Shown piece by piece: positions 32,616 through 41,427 of a stretch of 64,000 nucleotides of DNA. Source of the stretch: Bacteroidetes bacterium GWF2_38_335 (lineage in GTDB: Bacteria > Bacteroidota > Bacteroidia > Bacteroidales > GWF2-38-335). The position numbers were made by a program, and so were the translations under genes. Location of the stretch: assembly GCA_001769535.1 (NCBI GenBank), contig MEOH01000028.1, forward strand, positions 1 through 64,000, written 5' to 3'. The notes below the pieces were generated by a model. It saw nothing but the letters and a program-made list of their open reading frames with translations. It ran no database searches and had not been told where the DNA came from. Each line of letters starts with the position of its first letter. Positions within the stretch are counted from its first letter, which is position 1.

Positions 32616-33668
32616 TTAACTGAAATCCCAATTGTGCTTATCAATATCCGTCAGACAGGCTTTCATCAGCTTAATACATTCCAGCACATCTTCTTCGTGA
32701 ACCGATTCGATAACCTGATGGATGTGTCGGGTAGGAACAGAAACTGCGCCGGCAATGGATCCACTTTTGGTCATGCGTTGTATGTTTGCTGTATCGGTGC
32801 CTCCGGCGGGCAATATTTCGGGCTGCCATTTGATTTTATTTTTATCGGCTGTCTTTTTCATGAACTCAACCATTCGGTAATCGGCAATGGCAGAAGAGTC
32901 CATAATTTTTATGGCTGCTCCGCTTCCAAGCTTGGTAACGGTTTCGTGGGGAGAGCTTCCCGGAACATCAAAAGCAATGGTGGTATCGATGGCAAAGCCA
33001 AAATCAGGTTGAATTTCCTGTGCTGCCACTTGTGCTCCGCGAATGCCAACCTCTTCCTGAACAGTAAAAACAGCGTACAGGTCATAGGGCAATTTTTTTC
33101 CTTTAAGCTCCTTGAGTGTTTCGATCAGAATAAAAACAGAAATCCTGTTATCCAGAGATTTTCCATTAATACAATGACCCATTTTAATCATTTCCCTTTC
33201 GCGGGTAACCGGATTTCCCGGCTCAATATATTTAACCACTTCTTCTTTAGTCATTCCCAAATCAATAAAGAAATCGGTAAGTTCGATGCTTTTCTTTTTT
33301 TCATCTGCTTTCATCAGATGCACCGGCTTGGAGCCCATCACGCCAACAAAGTCTTTTTTCCCATGAACAATTACCCGTTGAGCGGTAAGGGTTTTGGGGT
33401 CGAATCCGCCCAGGGGATGAAACCTTAAAAAGCCGTTGTCATCAATATGATTCACAATGAAGCCAATTTCGTCCATATGTGCAGCAACCATAACTTTTTT
33501 TGCCTTACTGCCTTTTTTAAATGCGGTAACATTGCCCAGATTGTCAATGCTGATTTTATCGACAAGCGGAGTAACTTCCTTAATGACCAGATTTCTTATT
33601 TGATTTTCAAACCCAGGGGCTCCGGGTGTTTCACTAATTTTTTTTAAAAGATTGAAATTCAGCTTCAT
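32616..33668 (-). CDS. M42 family metallopeptidase
   Basis: 350 residues. Metal ligands in order: VAAHMDEIG, GKSLDNR, VFTVQEEVGIRG (catalytic Glu and ligand), AIDTT, and a C-terminal VPTRHIHQ. M42 enzymes are cobalt/zinc aminopeptidases forming dodecameric shells that trim peptides; some were once annotated as endoglucanases. The start is three bases after the IPExxxVDY gene's stop, so they are co-transcribed with rnc and fabF. Confidence 0.92.
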   Translation of the reverse strand: MKLNFNLLKKISETPGAPGFENQIRNLVIKEVTPLVDKISIDNLGNVTAFKKGSKAKKVMVAAHMDEIGFIVNHIDDNGFLRFHPLGGFDPKTLTAQRVIVHGKKDFVGVMGSKPVHLMKADEKKKSIELTDFFIDLGMTKEEVVKYIEPGNPVTREREMIKMGHCINGKSLDNRISVFILIETLKELKGKKLPYDLYAVFTVQEEVGIRGAQVAAQEIQPDFGFAIDTTIAFDVPGSSPHETVTKLGSGAAIKIMDSSAIADYRMVEFMKKTADKNKIKWQPEILPAGGTDTANIQRMTKSGSIAGAVSVPTRHIHQVIESVHEEDVLECIKLMKACLTDIDKHNWDFS

Positions 33669-33671
33669 ATT

Positions 33672-34157
33672 TTAAAATATTAATTTCTGTTTGGATTTCA
33701 GGGATTCCACCTCAATGGAAAAAACAGTAAGCACCGTATTTACCTTTTTCAGGGAAGACATCAGGTTGTTTAGCTCATTTTCGGACAGGATGCCGTTGGT
33801 TTGAAGAAAAAAGTCCATATTCTTATATTCTTCAATAAGATAGCCGTTTTCGCAACGGTTTGAAACAAATCTCATGGAACGGTGAGCGGCATCAGCAGGG
33901 TACTCAAACACAGAAAACACTTGTGGTTCGCTGAATTTAGGATTGGAAATTTCAAGATCATTTCCTTTCACAAAACGGAAACTCATGGCTGTGTTGATCA
34001 GGTAAACCAATCGGTAATCCTTTTCGTGAGAAGAAATTCCTATTAAACTGAAATCATATTCAGGGTTAAATGTGAGCTTTACGTTTTTTTTATCCACAGA
34101 AAACAGTTTTTTCTTTACCGAAAGATAAGGATTTTTTTGAAGTTTTGGTTGTCTCAA
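33672..34157 (-). CDS. IPExxxVDY family protein
   Basis: 161 residues. The segment YLIEEYKNMDFFLQ matches, in degenerate form, the IPExxxVDY motif naming this family. It is a Bacteroidota-specific protein of unknown function almost always found beside rnc and fabF, as here. The start YLSVKKKLFSVDKK lies within a predicted alpha/beta fold. It sits between rnc (66 bases upstream) and the M42 peptidase (3 bases downstream). Confidence 0.8.
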   Translation of the reverse strand: MRQPKLQKNPYLSVKKKLFSVDKKNVKLTFNPEYDFSLIGISSHEKDYRLVYLINTAMSFRFVKGNDLEISNPKFSEPQVFSVFEYPADAAHRSMRFVSNRCENGYLIEEYKNMDFFLQTNGILSENELNNLMSSLKKVNTVLTVFSIEVESLKSKQKLIF

Positions 34158-34223
34158 AAGGGCTTTTTGGTATCAGCTCCCTGAAAAAAAATATCAACAG
34201 ACCTAATTAATAGACAGATTCCA

Positions 34224-34937
34224 TTAAAGCCCTTCATCCTCAATTTTTCGGAGGGCTTCGCCGGCAGCCACCTGTTCGGCATTTTTCTTGGAGTCGCCGT
34301 ATCCTTCGCCATAAACAGTTTCATCTATCACTACCGAAGATTTAAATCCGGTAAGCAGGCCCTCATTGTTGTCTTCAGTTTTGAAGCAAACAGGTTTTTT
34401 GTGTTTTTGTCCCCACTCTATGATGCGGCTTTTGTGGTTTGACTCGGTATAGATCAGTTCGTCCAGATTAACGAGTGGTTCAATAATTTTAGAAATAATA
34501 AATTTTTCGGCTTTGTTGTATCCAAGGTCAAGATACACTGCGCCAACAAAGGCCTCGAAAGCATCTCCGTATATTTGGGTAGCCGGATTTTTGGTCATGT
34601 TGGATACTATAAAGCGGTCGAGGTTCAGTTTTAGGGCAATATCATTTGTAAACTCGCGGTTAACGATTTTCGATCGCATTTTAGTAAGAAAACCCTCGTC
34701 CTTATCGGTATAGCGTGAATATAAAAACTTACCGATAACGGCACCAAGAATGGCGTCGCCGAGAAATTCGAGTCTTTCGTTGTTGATTCGGTGGCCTGAC
34801 TGGTCTTTTTGAGTAGCCGACCGGTGAATAAATGCGGTTTTATACAGGTTTATATTTCTGGGATAATAACCTGTTACAGCTTTAAGGTCCAGATAAAATT
34901 TCTTGTTGGCTTTAAAAAGAAATCTTAATGGAGTCAA
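34224..34937 (-). CDS. rnc: Ribonuclease III
   Basis: 237 residues. The RNase III signature NERLEFLGDAILGAVI (about 55-70) carries the acidic catalytic residues, and DAFEAFVGAVYLDLGY the second acidic set. Residues 165-235 are a double-stranded-RNA-binding domain (KSRIIEWGQKHKKP...KKNAEQVAAGEAL). It cuts structured RNA such as rRNA precursors. It is 12 bases after fabF. A long stem upstream in the same operon is a possible substrate. Confidence 0.95.
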   Translation of the reverse strand: MTPLRFLFKANKKFYLDLKAVTGYYPRNINLYKTAFIHRSATQKDQSGHRINNERLEFLGDAILGAVIGKFLYSRYTDKDEGFLTKMRSKIVNREFTNDIALKLNLDRFIVSNMTKNPATQIYGDAFEAFVGAVYLDLGYNKAEKFIISKIIEPLVNLDELIYTESNHKSRIIEWGQKHKKPVCFKTEDNNEGLLTGFKSSVVIDETVYGEGYGDSKKNAEQVAAGEALRKIEDEGL

Positions 34938-34949
34938 AACAACGGATTT

Positions 34950-36197
34950 TTACAGTTGTTTGAAAATAACTGATGCATTGTGACCTCCAAAACCGAATGT
35001 ATTGCTGAGCGCAGCCCTGATTGTTCTTTCCTGTGCTTTATGCAGGGTAAGGTTCAGTTTAGGATCAATATCCGGATCAACCTCATGATGGTTGATGGTT
35101 GGAGGAACAAGTCCATGTTTCATGGCAAGTATCGAAACAATGGCTTCAACAGCTCCTGCGGCACCCAAGAGGTGGCCGTGCATTGATTTAGACGAGCTGA
35201 TATTTAATTTGTAAGCATGTTCACCGAAAACTGCCTGAACGGCTTTAGGCTCAGCGATGTCTCCCAGAGGAGTTGAAGTGCCGTGAACATTGATATAGTC
35301 AATATCTTCGGGACGCATGCCGGCATCATCCAGAGCATTAAACATGACGTTTCTTGCGCCGTGGCCGTCGGGATGTGGAGCGGTAATGTGGTGTGCATCG
35401 GCCGATAAACCTGCGCCGGCTACTTCACAATAGATGCGTGCGCCGCGGGCTTTGGCGTGTTCGTATTCTTCGAGGATCAGGGCACCGCCGCCTTCGCCGA
35501 TTACAAAGCCATCGCGGGTTTTGCAGAACGGACGGGAAGCTGTAGCAAAATCTTCATTTCTTGTTGAAAGTGCCTGAAGGGCGTTAAATCCGCCAACGCC
35601 TGTTTCATTAACAGCTGCTTCTGAGCCGCCTGTTACAAAAATATCAGCTTTACCTAATCTTATATAATTGTAAGCATCAATGATGGCATTTGTAGATGAA
35701 GCGCAAGCTGAAACGGTGGCAAAGTTTGGTCCACGGAAATTATATTTCATGGAAATATGACCGGCAGCTATATCAGAGATCATTTTAGGGATAAAGAACG
35801 GGCTGAACCTTGGGGTTCCGTCACCCTGAACATATGTTTTTACCTCTTCGAGGAAAGTTTCCAGTCCGCCGATACCCGAAGCCCAAATAACTCCGGCCTT
35901 GTCGTGGTTAATGGTTTCAAGGTTAAGTCCGCTGTCCTTTAAAGCCTCTTCAGCAGCCACCATGGCATACTGTGCGTAAAGGTCCATTTTGCGTGCTTCC
36001 TTGCGGTCCATATGGTCCTGTACATTGAAATTTTTAACTTCGCAGGCAAATTTTGTTTTAAATTTGGAAGCGTCGAAATGAGTAATCATATTACATCCGC
36101 TGACGCCGTTTTTAAGGCCTTCCCAAAATTCAGGTATGGTATTACCAAGAGGTGTTATTGCTCCCAGTCCTGTTACAACTACTCTTTTAAGTTCCAT
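34950..36197 (-). CDS. fabF: 3-oxoacyl-ACP synthase II (FabF)
   Basis: 415 residues from the ATG at 36197 (MELKRVVVTGLG); the track's TTG start three codons earlier is unlikely. Catalytic Cys in VSACASSTNAI (about 165), His in NVHGTSTPLGD and HGHLLGAAGAVEAI. It elongates fatty acids by condensing acyl-ACP with malonyl-ACP. Follows acpP with 133 bases between, which hold a large nested hairpin. Confidence 0.96.
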   Translation of the reverse strand: MELKRVVVTGLGAITPLGNTIPEFWEGLKNGVSGCNMITHFDASKFKTKFACEVKNFNVQDHMDRKEARKMDLYAQYAMVAAEEALKDSGLNLETINHDKAGVIWASGIGGLETFLEEVKTYVQGDGTPRFSPFFIPKMISDIAAGHISMKYNFRGPNFATVSACASSTNAIIDAYNYIRLGKADIFVTGGSEAAVNETGVGGFNALQALSTRNEDFATASRPFCKTRDGFVIGEGGGALILEEYEHAKARGARIYCEVAGAGLSADAHHITAPHPDGHGARNVMFNALDDAGMRPEDIDYINVHGTSTPLGDIAEPKAVQAVFGEHAYKLNISSSKSMHGHLLGAAGAVEAIVSILAMKHGLVPPTINHHEVDPDIDPKLNLTLHKAQERTIRAALSNTFGFGGHNASVIFKQL

Positions 36198-36237
36198 AAA
36201 TAACAATTTAAATCAAAATTTGAAATTAAAGCTTTTT

Positions 36238-36310
36238 AACTGAACAGGAAAACGTCAGATACTGGTTTGAATTGCTCAACCAGTTAAAAAATGACGTTTT
36301 CCTGTCAGTT
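36238..36310 (-). promoter_or_regulatory. Nested long hairpin between acpP and fabF
   Basis: The outer arms ACAGGAAAACGTCA and TGACGTTTTCCTGT pair perfectly over 14 bp and extend five more past a bulged A (AACTG/CAGTT). An inner stem ACTGGTT/AACCAGT (7 bp) lies inside. No T tract, so not a simple terminator. It could adjust fabF expression relative to acpP, act as an RNase III site, or be a small inserted element. Confidence 0.7.
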
Positions 36311-36330
36311 TTCTGTTTAGTAGTATCTAC

Positions 36331-36567
36331 TTACTTAGTGTTATTTTCAATGTATGAAATAGCGTCTCCTACAGTTCCGATGTTTTCGGCCTGATCGTCG
36401 GGAATTGCAATGTTGAATTCTTTTTCAAATTCCATGATCAGCTCAACTGTATCCAAAGAATCAGCACCTAAATCATTGGTGAAACTTGCTTCAGGTGTAA
36501 CTTCGTTTTCATCAACGCCTAATTTGTCAACGATAATTGCTTTTACTCTTGATGAAATGTCAGACAT
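36331..36567 (-). CDS. acpP: Acyl carrier protein
   Basis: 78 residues, acidic. [19 protein letters not shown] contains the phosphopantetheine-bearing Ser (about 38). It carries growing acyl chains for FabF and the other fatty-acid enzymes. It begins the acpP-fabF-rnc cluster, the conserved Bacteroidota order. The large hairpin after its stop could separate its high expression from that of the downstream genes. Confidence 0.97.
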   Translation of the reverse strand: MSDISSRVKAIIVDKLGVDENEVTPEASFTNDLGADSLDTVELIMEFEKEFNIAIPDDQAENIGTVGDAISYIENNTK

Positions 36568-36759
36568 AATTTTTAATTTTTTAGTTAATATTCAATAATT
36601 CGAAAATTTAAGAGTGCAAAGAAATAGATTTCTCGCTAATAAATCAAAAAAAAACAGAACTTTTTTGACTAATTTCAGTTTTTGGGGTTTGATTAACAAT
36701 GTTTTAATTGAAAATAGTATCTTTAGCGCGCCGATATTGACTGACAGGAGGTTTTTAAC

Positions 36760-37326
36760 ATGAAAAAAATTGTAATATTTGCTTCAGGATCAGGGACTAA
36801 CGCTGAAAACATAGCGAAGCACTTCCTGAATACCATTGACACCCGTGTAACCCTTATCCTGTCTAATAAGCAGGATGCCTATGTTTTTGAACGGGCAAAA
36901 AAACTTAGCATTCCGGCTGTATATTTTGAAAAACATGACTTTTATCAGTCCGATAAAGTTATCAACATCATCAGGAAAGAAGATCCTTCTCTAATCGTCC
37001 TGGCCGGTTTTCTCTGGCTCATACCGTCGGAGCTGATCAGGAGTTTTGAGGGACGCATTATTAATATACATCCCGCTCTGCTGCCAAAATACGGAGGAAA
37101 AGGAATGTACGGAGATGCTGTACACCGCGCCGTGGTTGAAAACGGAGAAAAAGAAACCGGTATTACAATCCATTTTGTTAATGAAGTATACGACGAAGGG
37201 AAAATTATTTTTCAGGCAAAATGCTTGGTTCACCCCTCCGACACACCCGAAATTGTGGCGCAGAAAGTGCATGAGCTGGAATATGAGCACTTTCCGAGGG
37301 TTATTGAGGGTTTGCTGAAAGGATAA
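36760..37326 (+). CDS. purN: Phosphoribosylglycinamide formyltransferase PurN
   Basis: 188 residues. ASGSGTNAENI is the phosphate-binding start; LAGFLWLIPSELI, INIHPALLPKYGGKGMYG and the catalytic GITIHFVNEVYDEGKII segment are diagnostic. It transfers the formyl group from 10-formyl-THF to GAR in purine synthesis. It has an AGGAGG-like sequence (ACAGGAGGTTTTTAACATG), one of few Shine-Dalgarno-like sites here. Divergent from acpP. Confidence 0.95.
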   Translation: MKKIVIFASGSGTNAENIAKHFLNTIDTRVTLILSNKQDAYVFERAKKLSIPAVYFEKHDFYQSDKVINIIRKEDPSLIVLAGFLWLIPSELIRSFEGRIINIHPALLPKYGGKGMYGDAVHRAVVENGEKETGITIHFVNEVYDEGKIIFQAKCLVHPSDTPEIVAQKVHELEYEHFPRVIEGLLKG

Positions 37327-37334
37327 TTATTTTC

Positions 37335-37398
37335 ATCCGCAAAATTCACATGAATTTTGCGGATTGACCAGAAGAATTCATTGGAATTTTGCGGTTTG
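37335..37398. repeat. 64-bp direct repeat, left copy, flanking the DUF4143 ATPase gene
   Basis: Begins ATCCGCAAAA, has two further AATTTTGCGG units, and ends GCGGTTTG. It aligns without gaps to 38591-38654. Each copy has an inverted CCGCAAAA/TTTTGCGG pair plus a third unit in direct orientation. Confidence 0.85.
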
Positions 37399-37448
37399 CC
37401 ATTAAACAGGACTTATAAAAACATGTTTATTAATAAATTAAGCTTGTA

Positions 37449-38573
37449 TCAGGAGGAAATAAATGATTCGTAATTGTCCCTTGAAATAACACTGGTGGTT
37501 TTTGGCTTGTATTTTTCAACAAACGAGTCGGGAAAACGATATTTTGAGGTGGTTTTCCATTTTATTTCATAAGCATCCAGGCTGGAGCCGTTTTGCTCTA
37601 CCAGATCTATTTCCTGTCTGTTGTGGTTTCTCCAGAAATAAATTTTTGTGTTTATCTTTTCATTATTTAGAAATTTAACCCTTTCGCTTATAATGTAGTT
37701 TTCCCAAAGCTGACCAATATCATTGCGCAGGTCAGGTTTGTTAAAATTATTAATCAGGGTATTTCTGACACCGTTATCAAAAAAAAATATTTTCCTGAGA
37801 TTTTTTAGCTCGTTCCTGGGGTTGCTGCTGTAGGGAGAAACCCTGAAAAGGACAAAGCTTTGTTCAAGCAGGTCGATGTATCGCTCAACAGTTTCATGAT
37901 TTAGTCCGGTCAGGTTGCTCAGTTCATTATAGGAAACCAATTGTCCTGTTTGAAAGGCAAGCGCCTGAATCAAACGTACCATTTTATCGGACTTTTTTAT
38001 TTTATTGTTTGAAAAGATATCCTTGAACAGATAGGAATCAACAATTTCTGAAAGAACAGCGGTTTCATTGCCCGGATTGGATATCACCTCGGGGTATGAA
38101 CCGAAAATCAAACGGCTTTCCAGGGCGTTTAATTCATCAAACAATCCAAGATGGTTTTTTAGTTCATTAAAGGATAAGGGAAAAAGAGTAAAAACCGTTT
38201 TTCTTCCTGTTAATGGTTCGTTGATTTTATTGGCCAGATCAAAGGAGGATGATCCAGTTGCAATAATTTTAACCGGTAATTCATCCAAAAGGATTTTTAA
38301 TTTAATGCCAATATTATCAATACGCTGGGCTTCATCAACAATCAATAGATCTTTATCTGCAAGAGTCCGTTTATACCTTTCCAGTGAAGTATGGTTAAAA
38401 AATTGCTGGCCTTCAAAGGTATCGGCATTGATCCAAAGCACCTTTTGATTTTCCTCAATGAGATGTTTCAGCAATGTGGTTTTTCCCGTTTGCCTTGCTC
38501 CATAAAGGATAAGCGCTTTTCGTGAGCCAAGGTTGTTCCGCAGTAAATGTGAAAGGTGCCGTGGTATTTTCAT
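37449..38573 (-). CDS. AAA ATPase with DUF4143
   Basis: 374 residues from the ATG at 38573 (MKIPRHLSHLL). Walker A GARQTGKTTLL (about 25-35), Walker B LLIVDEAQRI, then a winged helix-like region (VSYNELSNLTGLNHETVERYIDLLE) and a C-terminal DUF4143/PD-(D/E)XK-like part (YFWRNHNRQEIDLVEQNG...AYEIKWK). Such proteins are mobile-feeling, widely scattered, and of unknown job; the E-I-D...E-x-K pattern suggests a nuclease-like core. It lies between two 64-bp direct repeats, which also provide its upstream region. Confidence 0.88.
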   Translation of the reverse strand: MKIPRHLSHLLRNNLGSRKALILYGARQTGKTTLLKHLIEENQKVLWINADTFEGQQFFNHTSLERYKRTLADKDLLIVDEAQRIDNIGIKLKILLDELPVKIIATGSSSFDLANKINEPLTGRKTVFTLFPLSFNELKNHLGLFDELNALESRLIFGSYPEVISNPGNETAVLSEIVDSYLFKDIFSNNKIKKSDKMVRLIQALAFQTGQLVSYNELSNLTGLNHETVERYIDLLEQSFVLFRVSPYSSNPRNELKNLRKIFFFDNGVRNTLINNFNKPDLRNDIGQLWENYIISERVKFLNNEKINTKIYFWRNHNRQEIDLVEQNGSSLDAYEIKWKTTSKYRFPDSFVEKYKPKTTSVISRDNYESFISS

Positions 38574-38590
38574 ATCAATTTGCAATTTCT

Positions 38591-38654
38591 ATCCGCAAAA
38601 ATAATATAAATTTTGCGGTTTGACCATAAATATTCATAAGAATTTTGCGGTTTG
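38591..38654. repeat. 64-bp direct repeat, right copy, upstream of the ATPase gene
   Basis: Gapless match in the same orientation to 37335-37398. On the gene's strand it reads as two TCAAACCGCAAAATT units about 30 bases apart and one inverted unit, ending 17 bases before the ATG, so it could be an operator. Confidence 0.85.
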
Positions 38655-38690
38655 AAATTTATTTAGCATGATTTAACGCCTTAAGGATAT

Positions 38691-41165
38691 TTATTCAATT
38701 GTTTCGCCTCGGATGGTTTTTTCCCATAATCCAGGACAGTAATATTTTTTGATGTAGGCATCCCCGGGAACAATTTCGAGGTTTTTCACGAAATATATTT
38801 TTTCAAGTGCCCCTAGAGAACCGTCAAAATAGCCCTGAGGATTCATTATAACATAGTTAGCAGAATCCAGGAATGTAATTGAGATGATTTCTTTATTTGG
38901 AGTAATTTCATTTATAGCAGAGGAAAACTCTTGTAGTTTTTGTTTTGAATTAATCATTGTAAATAATATATTGTTTTTCAAATAGGACCAATCCAAATAA
39001 AAGGAATTTTTAAACTGGTCAATTGTATCACAATTAAATAAGTTCATGATTGTTTTCTGCTCATCAAAATATGAATAAATCAAAAAGTTGTCATTGAAAT
39101 TTTCTAATTCAAAATCATTATAATCGTTTAAAAAACTACAAGTCTTAGTTATTTCTCCATTAGATAAATCTATTTTTGAAATTTCAATTTTATCATAAAA
39201 ATTATTCAGGCAAAACGCATATTTTGAATCATTTGAAAACTCTATATCGTCGAAAGCATTGAAATGATAAATTTCTGAAAGGGTTTTGCAATCCCAAATA
39301 GAAGTTCCTCCGCGTAAGTCCGAAATAGTGGCAAAGTATTTCCCGTCCTGACTGAAAGAGACCATTTTAATTCCATAATGACAATTGAAAGGTACTTCTC
39401 CGGAGTCCAAATCATAAATAGCCGTGCCTCCATCTAAGTGCCTGACTAATATCATATTACTTTTTGGAAAAAAATTATATTCACACCTGTGTCCCAAACT
39501 CCTTACACAACCCGGTTTAAAATATTGAGTGACAAATTTGAGCTTCCCTGTTTGAGCATCCCAAATTCGGATTATCGGGTCAAAGGAATTGGAAACTATG
39601 CTTTTATCATCGGGACTAAATTGAACATCCCAGGTTTCTGAATTATGACCTTCCATTATATTAATCAGTTTTCCGGTTGCAGATTCAAAAACCCTTATTT
39701 TTTTGTCCAGAGATCCTGTTACAATGTACTTTCCATCATGACTGTAACTTGCGGAATTTCCTTCTATAACTAGAAGTTGTTTGCCTGTATGATAATCAAA
39801 AACCCTCGTGTTGTTTTGTGCGATTAAAACTTTTATACTATCAGGACTATAGGACAATGAGTAAAAATAAAACCCATCATTAATAATTGAGTCAAGGTTT
39901 CGGCCTGATGAGGATTCAATCAGAATAGAGCTTTTATTTGTTTTAATAGAAATGTATTTGCTGTCGGGACTGTATTCAATTTTTTCAATTGAACTTTTTA
40001 ATTTTACTGAATAGTCCATCATTCCATTAGTAAGATTCCATGATGCAATTGTACCAGTGCAAGGATTAAACGAAATTAGTTGTTTGCCATCGGGCCTCAT
40101 AGCTCCAAAATAAGGACAAAAACATGTGTCTGAATATAAATCAAATACCTTTTTCCCGGTTAAGGTTTCATATATTTTTATTGTGTCATAAGGCATATGT
40201 TGATTATAAACAGGAGTTTCCTGTAGTGGAATAACATATTTGCAATCTGGACTAAAATGGCAGCTATTAGCATATAAACCAAATATATTTTCAAGAGCAC
40301 ATATTTTTTTCCCGCTTTGGCCATCCCATATTTCACAATCCGGGTTATTAAGCAAGGTCATTTCTATACCCTTTTCAACAAGAGTTCTTTCAGAATTTAA
40401 ATCAATAGATGAGGTAAAAATAAACTGGCCATTTGGGCTAAAACATGTATAATTGAGCCAACTAAAAGTTTTATTAATTGAAAAAAGTTTTTTTCCGCTT
40501 AATGTTTCACGGATTATAACTTTTTTGTTACGTAAATGGGCATCAATAATTCTTTTGTTATCAACATTTAATTCAGTCGGAAATGTGTAATATTTCCTTT
40601 TTTGAGTTCCTTTTTCTGCATGCAAAATTCTTGATATATAATTATTGGATTGTGCTACAAGATATTTTCCGTTTTCAATGGAAGATATAGAAATAATATC
40701 CTTTTGGCTTTTCCTTATCCTATGGATCAATCTTCCTGTTTGTACATCCCAGATATAAGTTATATTATCAGCATAAGCAACAATGAATTTATTATTCTGA
40801 ATAAATTGCGGATCGAATGCTTCTTCAGGATAATTTTTCAGTTTCGATAATATTGAACCTTTATATGTATCCCAAATAATGGCATTATTATAGGACACTG
40901 ATATAATATATTTTCCGTCAGGACTGAAATCAGCATATTGGACTATTGATTTATTTCCAATAAGTGTATTCAATAGTTTCAATGTTTTACAATCCCAAAT
41001 TTTAATTGTAAAATCATTTGAAGCAGTAATAAGGTATTTATTATCAGGGCTAAAAGAAATAAAGTTAATATTGTCTTTATGCCCAGTCGACACAACCAGT
41101 TCAGCATCCTGAGAATGATTAATAAGCCATGAAATAATAACTAATATTGTCAAATATATTTTCAT
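38691..41165 (-). CDS. Secreted WD40-repeat protein
   Basis: About 824 residues from the ATG at 41165 (MKIYLTILVIISWLI), a signal peptide. At least ten WD40-type blades are visible by their FSPDxKY...IWD pattern, probably two beta-propellers. The C-terminus (MNPQGYFDGSLGALEKIYFV...YYCPGLWEKTIRGE) matches the linker that in relatives leads into a caspase-like C14 peptidase domain, but the gene stops there. It is AT-rich. Probably a protein-interaction scaffold in the envelope. Confidence 0.82.
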   Translation of the reverse strand: MKIYLTILVIISWLINHSQDAELVVSTGHKDNINFISFSPDNKYLITASNDFTIKIWDCKTLKLLNTLIGNKSIVQYADFSPDGKYIISVSYNNAIIWDTYKGSILSKLKNYPEEAFDPQFIQNNKFIVAYADNITYIWDVQTGRLIHRIRKSQKDIISISSIENGKYLVAQSNNYISRILHAEKGTQKRKYYTFPTELNVDNKRIIDAHLRNKKVIIRETLSGKKLFSINKTFSWLNYTCFSPNGQFIFTSSIDLNSERTLVEKGIEMTLLNNPDCEIWDGQSGKKICALENIFGLYANSCHFSPDCKYVIPLQETPVYNQHMPYDTIKIYETLTGKKVFDLYSDTCFCPYFGAMRPDGKQLISFNPCTGTIASWNLTNGMMDYSVKLKSSIEKIEYSPDSKYISIKTNKSSILIESSSGRNLDSIINDGFYFYSLSYSPDSIKVLIAQNNTRVFDYHTGKQLLVIEGNSASYSHDGKYIVTGSLDKKIRVFESATGKLINIMEGHNSETWDVQFSPDDKSIVSNSFDPIIRIWDAQTGKLKFVTQYFKPGCVRSLGHRCEYNFFPKSNMILVRHLDGGTAIYDLDSGEVPFNCHYGIKMVSFSQDGKYFATISDLRGGTSIWDCKTLSEIYHFNAFDDIEFSNDSKYAFCLNNFYDKIEISKIDLSNGEITKTCSFLNDYNDFELENFNDNFLIYSYFDEQKTIMNLFNCDTIDQFKNSFYLDWSYLKNNILFTMINSKQKLQEFSSAINEITPNKEIISITFLDSANYVIMNPQGYFDGSLGALEKIYFVKNLEIVPGDAYIKKYYCPGLWEKTIRGETIE

Positions 41166-41279
41166 CAGGATGATCAATAATTTTTATTTAAAAATAGGGT
41201 ATTTTATTATTTTTTCCCATAATTATTTTAAAATATTTCGATTAATGGACATTCATTTATGGAATAATCTTAATGCAAC

Positions 41280-41340
41280 AAATACTGCTGATGTTTTGCA
41301 GGAGAGGCAAGTTATGCGTCTCTGCTGCAATTTGTTCATA
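41280..41340. repeat. Decayed palindromic repeat
   Basis: GCAGGAGAGGCA and TGCGTCTCTGCTGC pair imperfectly. This resembles the AGAGACGCA-type intergenic repeats of Bacteroidota. The remaining 250-base gap before the OmpA gene shows nothing else but a TATTTTTG box at 41393-41400. Confidence 0.4.
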
Positions 41341-41427
41341 ATTTTGTTGGTAATTAACAAATACCTGACTTAATCCCCTTTTGTTTTCGTGTTATTTTTG
41401 GGAGTTGCAACTTAAATACTTACAAAA

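Noticed and set aside
32634-33428. 264-residue plus-strand ORF opposite the M42 peptidase gene
   Set aside because: Long but antisense to a gene with all M42 metal ligands; composition (Phe, Asn, His rich) is that of a mirror frame.
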